Of a stretch of 64,000 nucleotides of DNA, positions 35,090-46,843 are shown in pieces (within the stretch, counting starts at the first letter, position 1; the number at the start of each line of letters is the position of its first letter). This DNA is from Rutstroemia sp. NJR-2017a BVV2. Taxonomy: Eukaryota; Ascomycota; Leotiomycetes; Helotiales; Rutstroemiaceae. The notes below the pieces were generated by a model. That model saw only the letters and a program-made list of their open reading frames with translations, searched no databases and was not told the DNA's origin. The stretch lies in NCBI GenBank assembly GCA_002946415.1, contig NJPS01000024.1, forward strand, positions 124,001-188,000. The letters run 5' to 3'. The translations under genes were made by a program, and so were the position numbers.

Positions 35090-36571
35090 TTTTGCAACTT
35101 GAGTATTAAAAGTCTTGAGGAATGGGAGTCGAAGGAAGGACAAGTAAAAAGTTTGGGGGATATGGAGAAAGGAAGATCTGGGGAAGTCGGGAAAGTCCTC
35201 TTTGGTATTTGGTACTGTGCAAGAAATGAGAAAGTAGGAGGAGAGTTTGAGCAGGTCAGAGAAAGAGAGGAAAGATATGGAGCAGAGCAGAGTAAGAGAT
35301 TGATAAGCTTGTGGCTACTAAATTTTCGTCTTCTTGTCCATCCAAGAGAGGGCAGGCAACTGATTTTTAATATTTTTTCAATTTTTACTCTTAGTATCAA
35401 CCTTTCTCCGGTATGTCTCATACAACCGTAACCATACAAAAGTTGAATCGTCTCCATAGTCGAATTAAGAAGCCGGTTCGGGCCAAGCAGGGACTTAGAG
35501 TGGATGACGTGCTTGCACGCGCGTATCCTCATTCAATCGACACGTAAGAATATCAATCCCGTTTGTATGGGAGAGGCGTGTCTGGGTGTGTGAGAATGAA
35601 AAGTGGAATGAAACTTATGAAAGGGATCTGAAAGGTATCTGCAAAGATGGAGAGTAAAGAATTTTACATGAACGGTAGGGCGACAAATTTAGCATCGCCG
35701 CCAAGTCCTATGTGAGAGAGCGTGACAACCTTTGGACCAGAGGTTTATCCGGAGAAACGAAAGGAACGAAAGATCCGGAGGTTGGAAGTTATGGAATTGT
35801 GAAATCGTGGATACGTTGATTAAGATGCCAAGCCTTTTCTATTAAAGCAAACGTTTGATCTTCGTACTCTTTCCGTTTATACATCTTCTCGGTTTCAGAA
35901 CCCCTCTGTGTAATCTAAGTCAACTGCTCCTGTCTCTCCTTTCCACGCGTCGTTGTCTCCAGGAGGCTGTCGCTACCATCGAACCGCTTCTGAGGCTGGC
36001 TAGATCAGAGCCTCAGAGCTATCCTGTTGTTAGCAGATATCGCGGTGAAGCGGCTCCTGAGTCCTGACCAAGGTAGGCAGATGAGGCTGGCTCGCCGGTA
36101 GGGATATCTCATTTCGATGTTCGATGTTTCGTACTCTTGTGGATCTGCTCCATGGTTATGATTTGCAACTTTGGCTGTTGCTATTCTCGTAGGGAGGGGA
36201 TTAAGGGACCGAAGCATTGAGCAATGGACGTGTAGCTACCTTCGTACACATACGGAGAGATGGTTATCTATCTTGTGTATGGCTTTGACATGCACATTGC
36301 CAGTAGTGCAACTATGAATACCCGTAAGACGGGCAAATCAAGTCACTCAACTAGAAAATGTCGAGCGCGGAGAGACTTCCTTGTGCTTCACAAAATGCCG
36401 TGCTACATACTATAAGCATTCGTTATCTTATCGCTATTTCCGATATTTCGGTCATCCGGCTTCGGTATATTCCGTCATCACTTACTCCGGAGGCGGAAGT
36501 CTAACAAATTTTTGGATGTGGATGTTGATTCAATCTTCCATTGAACAAGGCATTTCACACTACAAGACAAG
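35090..36571. other. Divergent promoter region MET3-ISD11
   Basis: 1.48 kb shared by two divergent sulfur-related genes. There is no CACGTG box. One weak ATGACGTG half-site lies near 35505. Open frames on either strand (35030-35431, 35005-35532) are not protein-like and overlap the MET3 leader. No repeats were seen. Confidence 0.5.
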
Positions 36572-37278
36572 ATGTCGGCCGTATCGAGAGTAAGAAGTGA
36601 AGCCTCGCAGCAGGCTTTATCGCTGGTATGTGACTATCAATTACTCCCAATGACTTTCCGCATCTATCATATCGAAAAGTTCTCGTTGCGATTGGGGGTG
36701 GAGGGGTAGCATGCGCGGCAGTCTTTGCAGACATGCTGACTTAACTGCACAGTATCGCCAGCTTTTAAAACAAGGCCAACAATTCGCAGCATACAATTTT
36801 CGAGAATATGCGAAGCGACGGACGAGGGATTCTTTCAGAGAACACAAGGACATTCAAGATGAGCGGAAGATTCAGGAGTTAATGCAGAAGGGATTACAGG
36901 AACTACAGAGTTTGAAGGTATGATAGACAGTACCTTGGAGTTGGTTGGAAGTCCAACGCTCTTGCGGTCGAACACGATATGAAGGGGCAATGCAGAGAAG
37001 ATGGCGAATTGAAGTAGAGGAAAACAAGATCCGGGGCTAACACTTCGCTTTCCAGAGGCAAACGGTTGTCAGCCAGTTCTACCAGCTTGACCGATTAGTT
37101 GTAGAGGGTGGAAAGACGGTATGATACTTTTACTACTGTGGGATCCAATACTAATGTATACACTCAGGGAAAACAGGGTGGGGACAGGAATGATATAATT
37201 AGACAGAAGGACACTGGGTATGATTTACGCCGCCAAATTCTGTTGATTTCATAGCTAACTTACTGCAGTTGGGATTGA
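36572..37278 (+). CDS. ISD11: ISD11-type LYR protein of the Fe-S assembly complex
   Basis: Exons 36572-36625, 36753-36917, 37056-37118, 37168-37217 and 37269-37278 give 113 residues; the last exon is 10 nt. The protein is a mitochondrial matrix partner that stabilises the cysteine desulfurase Nfs1 for Fe-S cluster synthesis. The LYR motif (residues 18-20) is split exactly by the first intron. It is followed by the ISD11 signatures NFREYAKRRTRDSFRE, DERKIQELMQKGLQEL and the end block KRQTVVSQFYQLDRLVVEG, which parallel the yeast protein. The N-terminus is short and moderately basic. Introns have GTATG-type donors. The gene diverges from MET3. The final GWD ending and all intron phases are consistent, so the model is well supported. 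Confidence 0.93.
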
Positions 37279-38395
37279 TATGGATCGATGAGCTATTAGC
37301 ATTTAAAAGAGATCATAAAGCCTAAAAGTATTTGGGTCTTGTTGTATCATTACGCGCGGAGTTGAACAGGGTTGGACGAATGCCGGTTTGGCACACATAT
37401 ACCAAATTATTCATGAACAATCACTCCTCACAATGACATTACACTCACTATGCGTCTGGGCCATTTATACTAAAGGAGACCGGGCGTGAACCACTGCCTC
37501 TCTCGCTGGAGCGCACCTATGCGCCACTTTAGATAGTCCGTTGCCCATAATCCCCCCAATGCAGATTATGAGAAATTTAGCAATACGCTGAAATACACCT
37601 CAAAGTTATATCACTGTTATCCCTACTTTTCCCTTACTTCTACTTGAATACTTCGTGTAACATTTGGTAGGTCGGTATTATGTGACACACGTGACTATGT
37701 AGTCGCGTCAACCTTGTTCATTTCAGCGCAGCAACATCTCGTCGCGCGCAAATCGTCACATCCTATCATTCTACTTTGCGCCCGCCGCATCTACGCCGTG
37801 ATTATTGTTATTTTGTATAATTAACTTCGTGTATGTAGCTTTCAGTCAGTCAATTCATATTGAGCCTTAATCGTTGACTCAATCAAACCAATTGTTCAAT
37901 TGCTAATCAATGTCCTCACTAGTTCCGACCTTGAAGCGCCCGCCCACGACAGCGAAGAAGAAGTTGAAGACATCAAAAGGCAGATATTTCATCTCTGATA
38001 AAAGCTTTCGTATCACGAGCCATATCATCGTATTTAGCATACCGAGAAAGAAGCACATTCGAACACAGAGTGTGTGCCGCCAGAATCTGACACATTCAAG
38101 TCCCCTCGAGCGTAGAGCCCTATTCACTGCGACGAAAAACCTGCTCGGATACCGACTGGCAGCCAAAAAACATCGAGTCCAGTCTATTCGCCGCGCGCAC
38201 ACTGCTTTTGATCTAAATTGGTCGGCGACCGATTAAATCAAAGCTACTGCTTTCAGAAGAGCTTCTTTGGTCTCGAATTGGGGTCTTTTAGCAAGCAAGC
38301 GGAGCAAGACTAGCAGTTTAGGACCCATAGAAGCAAAATTATCTTGATCGCTTGGAAAAGCGTCAGTAACGAGGGAATTAAATCCCTAAGTTAAA
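37279..38395. other. Intergenic, possible small basic ORF
   Basis: 1.1 kb between two plus-strand genes. One frame, 37910-38236, starts with an ATG and encodes a basic 108-residue sequence (MSSLVPTLKRPP...). It has no domain, and an overlapping frame is almost as open, so I do not call it a gene. It may be 5' leader of the next gene. Confidence 0.35.
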
Positions 38396-41072
38396 ATGCC
38401 TGCAGTAAGTGCCAATCAGTGAATGGGCGCCGATGAACACCTCTGTGAACCGAAGACTCCCCATTCACCTCTCACTGCGAAACCATCACCAGGCTGACAA
38501 TGGCGCATAGTACCGAACAGGAGGAAGACGGCAGAACCGAACAGGTTATGTAGACCACGACATCTTCGAAGGTCTCCCCGTAAGACATTGGCGACGAGAA
38601 TACGTAACGGTAGCACCGCCCCCTTCACAAGAGAACAATAGCACACAAAATGATACCTGGGCGAACGAACTACCATGGGGCATGCCAAAAGATTCCCACC
38701 TGTTGCCCCAACACAGCCAAGATTTGTTGCGCGCAGCTCGCTCGGGACGAATATACAAGCGCCCGGCGCCGGCGGATGACGAAGATGCGGACGCCGAAAC
38801 GTTAGGGGATAAAGCTGACAAGAAAGAAGACGAGATGAGAGAAAGTGGCTTTACCGCCCGTGCATGGAAGCAGGTTCCAAGGCATCAGGAAGGATCGGAT
38901 ATCGACTTTCTTGCGAAGAGACGAAAGGGTCTTGTGTCTAATGTTCCTAAACCTGCGCCAGCGCCAACAGTCGTTAAAACTACGATCAGGAAAACAGACG
39001 CTGCAGGAAATGAGTATTTGCAGGATGTGGTTGTGCCTCACGGTCAGACGGTTGAAGGAGATATTGTTTCACAAACCACGATTCCCGATCCCAATGCTGT
39101 AGAAGCAACGCCGTTTCGTCGTAAGGGTCCGGTGGGGAAGAAAGGGAGACGTGGGCCAGGAAGGGGTAGGAAGAAGATCTTACCTATCACAACTCACGTC
39201 ACCAGCGATCCTTCTGTTCAAGGTGGTAATGCGACTTCTGCGAACCTTGGTCCCGATGTAAGTTGCATACATATAATATCACATGTAATCTTGCTAATCT
39301 TGTCTTAGGGTGTCAAAATTGAACCAAACAATAACACAACTCCCGTCAAAAATGGAGACACAGATATGATGGACGACTCCAACCCAGCCTCAGATGACGA
39401 TGAAGGAGATGATGGCGATCAAGGCGACGACGACGATGATTCTTTCGACGCACTCAATTCACCCTCGCGACCACCTCGAGATCCTTCACAATCCCATCAG
39501 ATCGCCCCTCCAAATATGCATAACATCCCGCACCTAGATTCACTGCACACAGCCATGGAAGGCGTAGAATACGCCGCCCCCACAAAACCCGAGATCGAAA
39601 GAATAAGAGAAAGCGAAGCCAGGTCCGCAGGCAGTCCACTCAAACAAATAGCTTTAACCACCTCTACCGTTAACTCCCCGCTAGTGTCCCCCATCGCAAC
39701 GGCTGCTCCGGCATTAAATCCTGTTATCGAAGCACCAGCAGCAGCTCCTGTCTCGGAAACAGTCGCGGAAATCATAAAAGAAGAAGTTAGCATCAACCAC
39801 GCCATGCAAGACATTGTAGAATCCTCCGCCCCGGTAGATTTACCTTCCCCGCCGCCCGCACCCACGGAGATCCATGAGCAGATGGCGGTGGAAACGAGGT
39901 TGGAGGAAGAGGAGGAGGAAGAGATGTTGTTGGATATTTTGGAGAATGCGGAGAATGCGAGGATTGGGGGAGATGTGGGCGAGATACCTGAGATTAAGGG
40001 CTCGGAAGGTGTGAATCCCGGTCCGAGTGCTTCGCCTATGAAAGAGTCAATCTCGCCACCAGCAGAGCCGACGCAAGCGTATGAACCGGTGGTTGAGAAT
40101 CCCCCGCCGCAAGAAATGCCAGATCCAAGTCCACCACCGCCGCAAGCGATGTCAGAGGCTCCAGCAGCATCTTCGATTGAAGAGGCTCAACCCGCATTTG
40201 CGCACGAACACTACCAATCTCACGCCGTGATGGAAGATTTCCCGTCTGCACCGGAAATCGAAGAGATAACACCTCCTCCTCAGACCAACGCAGCGCCCTC
40301 CGCATCTCCTGAGAAAGAACAAATCTCAGAATCTGCTCCAGCTCTAGAACCAGAGCCAGAATCGATACAGATCCCAGAACCGCAGCCACAATCAGAGCCA
40401 GAGCCAGAGCCAAAAACAGAACCAGCTCCACAAGTACCCGCCGAACCCGCGCCCGCGGTGCCTGAAATCCAACCCACCAGCACCGAACCAGCATCCGAAC
40501 CAATCGCGGAACCGCAGCCGGAACAGATCAAGCTAGAGGAGGCGGAGGAAAGTAAACCAGGGGAACAAGTACAGGAGCAGGAACAAGTACCGGAGCCTGC
40601 ACCAGCAGCAGAAGCAGAAGATGATGATGACGGGTTCCCGGATCTGCTGGGCGGGCTGGAGAGGAATCTTTACGGGGGATCGGGACCGCCTGCATCGGTT
40701 GATGAAGAGAAGGGGGAGGGGGAGGTGAAGGGTGGAGAGGAGAAGGGTGTTGAGCTGCAGGGAGAGGGGCAGGGAGATGCGGTGGGGGTGGTTGGGGATG
40801 GGGATGGAGAGGTTGCAGCTGGTGGTGTTCTGGATGCGGAGGAAAGTGGTGCTGTTATGACTGGAGATGGGGAGAAGGAGAAGGAGAAAGATCAAGAGGT
40901 GGCGGTGGCGGTAGCGGTGGGGGAAACAAACCCGGAAACAAAAGCGGAACCGGGAATAGACACGGAAGGGGAAGGGAAGAAAGAGGAGCAATCCCAAGCG
41001 GAAGCAGAAGAAAGGAAAGAGAGTGGGAATGGGGAAGAGATGGACATTGATATTGACGTAGAGATGTCGTAG
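38396..41072 (+). CDS. Basic/acidic bipartite nuclear-type protein
   Basis: Exons 38535-39257 and 39309-41072 are secure (intron GTAAGT ... TTAG, phase 0). The first exon is proposed as 38396-38404 (Met-Pro-Ala, donor GTAAGT), giving 831 residues. The N-terminal half carries HDIFEGLPVRHWRREYV and ELPWGMPKDSHLLPQHSQ, followed by DLLRAARSGRIYKRPAP. These look like a genuine conserved module of ascomycete proteins, but I cannot name the family. A basic AT-hook-like patch (KKGRRGPGRGRKK) lies near residue 210, pointing to the nucleus and DNA contact. The C-terminal 590 residues are acidic and Pro/Glu/Ala-rich, with (PE)n-type repeats around 40320-40520. They end in DIDIDVEMS. The short first exon is the weakest part of the model. 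Confidence 0.7.
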
Positions 41073-42124
41073 AAGGCAAATAGGGATAGAATGATGTTAA
41101 TTTCATTTCCGTTCCGCTCTTCCCGCCTTCTCCTTATGTTACCTACTCTTTCTGAGGGCTTTTACGTGTTCGCGGGGTTAGGTTAGGTTAGGTTAGGTTA
41201 TGTTGGGTCAATGAATTCTTGGATGGGCAAAGCGGGGAGTTATATAGTAATGAATAGACAGTACGAGGTGAGAAAGAAAGTAAAGGCAAAAGAAAAAAAA
41301 CGAGAGAAAAAGAAGTAGGGCAGGCAGTCAGTGTATAATATAATATACATAACCGGGATCCGATATCTATCTGATGGATGTATTTTTATATTTTTGTTTT
41401 TTCCTTTTTCCTGGTTTGGTTGTTGGGATGTATAAAGAAAGGACTTAGTTACTCGGCTTGGAGCTGATGGGATGAGATGATAAATAGATGGATTTATTGA
41501 TTAAGATTTACCAAACATTTATTAGTAGGTATCTATATGTCCATCTAGCTACCTTTCTTTCTGTAGTCTTTCTCCGCAGACCATAGCACACTCAACTCAC
41601 CACACCACACTTGCACATCATACAGCACATCGAACGCGAACCTAACCTCTTCGAACAACCTGAAGGGCCGACATGATACTTTGTGGATATGTAACATTCC
41701 GAGAAATAGTAGTATCGTGGCCCAATACACCAAACTATGAAGCTGGTGCGTTTCTCGCTTCTTGTCCGGTTTCCTTCCCTTTGCGAGGAGAACTTCATGA
41801 GCCCATCACATCTTGGTCTGCAGCAAAATCACATCATCACAGTGGCAAACCACATAGTTAAAACATTGCATTGCACTTCTTTTGGCTCTTATTGTCCTAT
41901 CTGGATGAATTCAGCCATAAACCTTTCCATCTATACCAGGCAAGATATCCTCGTTCAAAGCAAGGCCAATCTCGCCCGAAAGGCTACTTCCAGCCCAAGT
42001 ATAGGTATACATATCCCCCAAATATCTGACAAATAAGAGAAGATTGCTATGACACGGAGATGTTCATAGCAAGAAATTGCATGACAATTGAATATCCCAG
42101 TTCATGTCAACAACAAGAACGGGA
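41073..42124. other. Convergent intergenic region
   Basis: 1.05 kb between converging stops. It includes a TTAGG pentamer run (41178-41200) within the likely 3' UTR of the upstream gene and A/T-rich DNA at 41330-41520. No gene was recognised. Confidence 0.55.
41178..41200 (+). repeat. Interstitial (TTAGG)4.6 tract
   Basis: Four full TTAGG units plus TTA occur about 105 bp after a stop codon. Most filamentous fungi have TTAGGG telomeres, so this period-5 run is telomere-like but not identical. Confidence 0.8.
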
Positions 42125-44325
42125 TCACCATCCTCCACCACCAGTACTCCAGCCACCCTCAGCAGCAGGTGCAGCTTTGGCAGTTTCAGTAGCGGCTCCC
42201 CATCCACCAGCAGCAGCAGGTGCAGCTTCGGCAGTTTCAGTAGCACCCCATCCACCAGCGCCAGAACCAGCACCAGCATCAGCACCACCCCAAGCATCAC
42301 CGCCAGCAGCAGCATCCCCATCCGCCTTTTCGCCGTCTCCCTCACCATCTGCTTCCTCATCGTCGGACTCATCGTCGAAAGTAAGAGCTTGTACATCGCC
42401 GTTTACATTACCTGTCTGGTCATCGATAGTGAACCCTTCTGGAATGTGCTCCTGAAGGAAGTCCGGAATCTGTTGGCCATTTTCTAACAAGACCTTAACA
42501 AGTGTTTCAGCAAGGTCCGAATCACGGTCGTTGTAGAAGGAAGTAGCAAGACCCATGTTCCCAATACGCCCAGTACGACCTAAAATAGTCCAGTTAGTTG
42601 TGCATAAGAACTTGGGGAAGTAGACTAACCAATTCGATGGGTGTACTCTTCAATACCGCCATACTGAGTTGACGGCAGATCATAGTTGATGACATGCATT
42701 ACATTGTGCACATCCAAGCCGCGAGCCGAAACACCAGTAGCGATCAAAATGGGGGTTTTGCCGTTGCGGAATGCACGAATAGAGTCCTCGCGTTCGCGTT
42801 GGGTGCGGTCCGCGTGGATAGATGTACAGGGCAAGTCGCTATTGAAGAGGTAGTCGTCAATCTCATCTGCCGCACGCTTGCTATTAACGAAGATGATGGT
42901 TCTCGCCGGGGGTGTGGACAAAAGCAGGTCGTATAAGGCTTGGCGCTTTCTAGCAGATTCGGCATAGATAATGTCCTGCTTGATGTTCTTATGCGAACTG
43001 CCAGCGCGGCCAACACGGATTCGCACATGCTCATGAGACAAATGATCCTTGGCAAGCTTTCGTGCATTCTTGGGGAAGGTCGCAGAAAACATCATGTAAG
43101 TGATGTTTCCCTCTTCTTGATCTAGGGAAAGATTAGCCTGGGCCATACAAGATCAGCAAAAGGATACTCACCTCCTCCAGTCATGATCTGGTTGAGCTCG
43201 GTCTCCCAATCAGATTGCAACATCTCATCGGCTTCATCGATAACCATATACTTTAGACGCTTCAATGTCAAAGCATGAGGACGGCGAATCATATCGCACA
43301 AGCGACCAGGAGTACCGATCAGTACATCACAACCTTTGCCGAGCTGCAAGAGCTGCTCTGGCAAAGGACCGCCACCATAGACGACGCAAGGACGAAGCAT
43401 GGTCCGGTAACAGAAGCGACGAGCTTCATCAAAGATTTGAGTCGCTAGTTCTCGACTTGGGCAGACTACAACAACCAACGGCTCGGCTCTGACTATACCG
43501 TCTCGACCAGCCACGAAAGTTGCCGGATTGGGTCTAGGAGCAGCGAGCTTCTTTGCCTTACCCATCAACTTTGACAAGATTGGGATCAAAAAAGCGGCTG
43601 TTTTGCCAGAACCTATTTCAAACCACACCATTAATTCCGAGAGACAATATACCAGAGGCAGGATGTAACTTACCAGTCTGAGCACACGCAACTATATCAT
43701 GACCCTTCTTCACTGCGGGAAGGCAATATTGCTGAATTGGAGTAGGAACATTGTATCCAGCGAGCTTTACATTTTGCAGCATGACAGGGTGCAAGCCGGC
43801 GTCTTCAAATTTGCGAATAGGCTCAATCTTGACTGTGCCTTCTTGCACAACTGTGAGCTCAGCAATCCTAGGGAAGTTTTAGCTTTGGTTTCTGAAAGTG
43901 AACGGAACATAATACTTGTCAAAGCTCAGGCCCTGGCGAACATGGTTGTTCTTCTTGCCAAATAACTGTTCCTCAAGGGCAGGAAAAGAAGGACCGACAT
44001 CTCCGTATTCATCGTCCCACTCATACACTGCACCACTAGATGCCCATTCTCCCTCGCGCAAACCGCCGACAGCAAGAGTTTCGGTTCCGGTTTCAACTTC
44101 TGCCTCAGCCTGTGGCTCGCCATCTGCAGCAGCAGCAGCTTCGGCTTGAGCATCCGCGAGCTCTTTGGATGACTTGTTGTAGACGTCGTAGTTGTAGGAC
44201 TGTTTTTTGACCCAGCCAGCCTCTTGTGGGTTCTTGCGTTCGACGGTGGAGACGGCATCGTCACCGGCTTGGCTGGCTGAATCAGGCAGGGCAGCAGCCA
44301 TGTCTTCGGTTCCCCAAGCAGCCAT
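42125..44325 (-). CDS. DEAD-box RNA helicase, Vasa/Ded1-like
   Basis: Exons on the minus strand are 44325-43916, 43867-43674, 43612-43172, 43121-42630 and 42579-42125, giving 663 residues. The helicase motifs appear in order. They are the Q motif in GYNVPTPIQQ, motif I AQTGSGKT (to residue 206), Ia PSRELA, Ib GTPGR, II DEAD at 327-330 and III SAT at 361-363. Motif V is ATGVSARGLD, and VI is HRIGRTGR at 510-517, split by an intron. It unwinds RNA with ATP, probably in translation or mRNP remodelling. The FEDAGLHPVMLQNVKLAGY lead fits the DDX3/Vasa group. However, motif V and the insert before motif VI (STQYGGIEEY) differ from true Ded1, so it is probably a second Pezizomycotina paralog. The tail has acidic then Gly-Gly-Trp repeats. 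A leader intron is likely (44472-44345). Confidence 0.92.
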
Positions 44326-46843
44326 GATAGCTAATAGATCTGATCTGCGAGGGATGGATGTTAGTTATATCGCAGTAGAATCAATCAGAGGTAGGTGGAT
44401 CAAGAAAGTGTGAAAGAAATCGTGCCATCTCGTAAGAAAAAAGACAAGTGGCAGATATTGATAGTGACTTACCAGAGAGACGTGAAGATTGGCTGCGATC
44501 TGAAGAAGAAGTCAGCGACAAATCCCATAGTTGAGAAATAAACTGGTTGTAGCGGAAGAGGAAAGTGTTTGTGAAGGAAATTTCGGGAAGTGAAATCCAC
44601 CAGTGAATATGACTCTGTAGGAAGGCTCAACGATCTTGATAGATTGCGCCTATCTAAGAGAAAGAGCGTGTCTGGGTTGAAGGTGAGGATCGTATGGAAG
44701 GAAGGGTAGGAAAGGGAGGATTTGAAATGGGAAGAAATTGCTGGATTGCTGGGAATTGAGGCACTTACAAGTAGAGGTGAAACGCAATCGACTTGGAGCC
44801 AATCGAAGTTGCCGAAAGTGACTTGAAAGTCCAGATACTGCGAAGACCAATAAGTAAGACGTTAATAAATGGAGTTATGTGTGTATGAAAGAGCTCCGAC
44901 ATCAAGGTAGTTTCGCTATTGTTGCGATCTTGGATGGAGAATTGGACACAAACAATGGATATCACCAAGAGATGATGGGAGAGGAAGGGGAAAGAGGAAA
45001 CCGCTGTGTTTTGAACTTACAATCAAAAAGTGAAGTATGGAAGTTTTGCGGAAAGAAGAGAGCGGAGGGTGAAGGATTGAGGTTCTTTAACCTGAGAAAA
45101 GAAGAAGATGATGGAGGGGAAGGGGAATTGTCTGAGATAATCGATCAAGATCAAAGAGACCTGGTATGGTCTTCTTCCTGGTCTTGGTTGATGGATTGAA
45201 AAAGGTTTGTGGAGTTGTAGAAAGATTGGAGGTATAAATGGAAGGAAGTGGAAGAGTGAATATAAAGTTGAAGAGCACTGGAGGGTGAAGTGAATGACAT
45301 TTCAAAGCAGCTCAGTCGTATTTTCAAAAACCTCTGATTGGCTACAGGAGGAAAAAGAAGGCAAGAGCAGGTGTTGCTAGGTGACGACGATTATATATGG
45401 AAGAGGAAAGAGCCTGCTGTACCTCAGCATTGGATGACCTACTGTAGCTATGACGGTGCCAACTTGACCGCGCTTCAATAGAGAATTCCTGTAGTCATGC
45501 AACGGTGAAAGGAAAATGTGCCTATGTTCTTTCCTTTATCGTTGAAGCATGGGAAATTTAACCATCTTACCACCCTCTACGCCAAAGTCTCCTCTCTCCT
45601 ACTGTATGCTCTCGACACATGTGACATGATCAGTGCTTCTCTACTTATAATTTATCCAAACACAATCATTAGCTGCCCTTCTTAAGCTCATGCTTTGAGT
45701 AATTCATACGTTGATTACCAGCTCTTTGCATTTGCTGAACGTGAATGGACTTACTGATCTCTTGTATCCAAACTATCAGATACCTCTCCCTTTAGCTCGT
45801 GCTCTCATGTCAATTTTAAAGAGACAAACTCGCATCAGCAGGATAGATGACGAGATAGAATCGCGCAGCTTATGAAGGATACGGAGTACGCATCCGACCT
45901 CCGCTGAAGAGCCATCGTCGAGCTCTTAGAAGCAGTCCTTAGGGACCCTCGCTTCGACAGGTGTTGTTACAAACGAACCATACACCAAAACCCCTAGGAA
46001 GAAGTATCCAATACGGTATGAAGTACTTGACTGCTCCCACTTTGCTTCTCTCATCAGCTACAACTCTTATACCTTATCGCCGTGTGCCTGTGTCTCGTTG
46101 ATAGCTAAACTGCCTTCTATGTCACCGTGTCGAATTTCACCACACGTGGCAGTAGCATGCTCCGAGCGTCGGGTGTTCCTCCTACCACGACCGTCCGTAT
46201 ACGAAGCGTTCTGAGTGACAGCATGGATGTAATGTCTCACGGCTCTCATTGTTTGACAATATCTCAAGGCTAGACGTCTTAGACACTTTACGCCACTTGG
46301 CGGCCACACACGTGATTGAACCAAGAGTAGCACATCCTATTCTTGCTGCGCAAGGGAGTGTACGTGCTTCTTTTCTTCTCGTAAAACTCCCCCACAGGTT
46401 TGTGGCGTTGAATGCAAGACATCCCCCGCCTTTATAAGTCATCAATAGAGAAAAACTCCGTGTACGATTGAGTGGATATAGATATATACTTTCTATAATC
46501 TATTCTATATGTCGTGATCATGCTCATCATACCATCAACATCTCTACGCTTGCTTGGAGATGAGATATAAATACAAGAGGAAGAAGAGAGGATATCTAGT
46601 CGTTACCTCATACAAGTCCATATCCATGCATTCCACTCTCTGCCTTCCAATCCGCCTACCACCTTATGTTGAACTCCGCAAAATTGGAATTTCCTACTTT
46701 CCCAGTGCAGAGAAAAGCAGACAAGCCAACATGAATAACAATGACAGAACCAAGAATTAGAATATCCCACGTACTATGGGACATTCGTTCGAGTCGCCAA
46801 AACTCATCGTCCCAAACCGGCGTGTTTTTCAACCCTGGAGAGC
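44326..46843. other. Intergenic and leader region
   Basis: 2.5 kb from the helicase start to the stop of the kinase-like gene. The first 1 kb probably holds a spliced helicase leader and promoter. The remainder has short frames only (e.g. 46067-46445) with no domain. Confidence 0.5.
44345..44472 (-). other. Probable 5' UTR intron of the helicase gene
   Basis: On the minus strand a perfect GTAAGT donor at 44472 and a CTCGCAG acceptor ending at 44345 lie just above the ATG. A second leader intron is possible, from a GTAAGT donor near 44768. There are no transcript data to confirm it. Confidence 0.5.

Noticed and set aside
35500..35515. A CYS3/CREB-like ATGACGTG site upstream of MET3.
   Set aside because: Only half of the ATGRYRYCAT consensus is present, so it is indistinguishable from chance.
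37910..38236. A basic 108-residue frame starting with a good ATG.
   Set aside because: No domain, neighbouring frames are similarly open, and it lies in the probable leader of the next gene.
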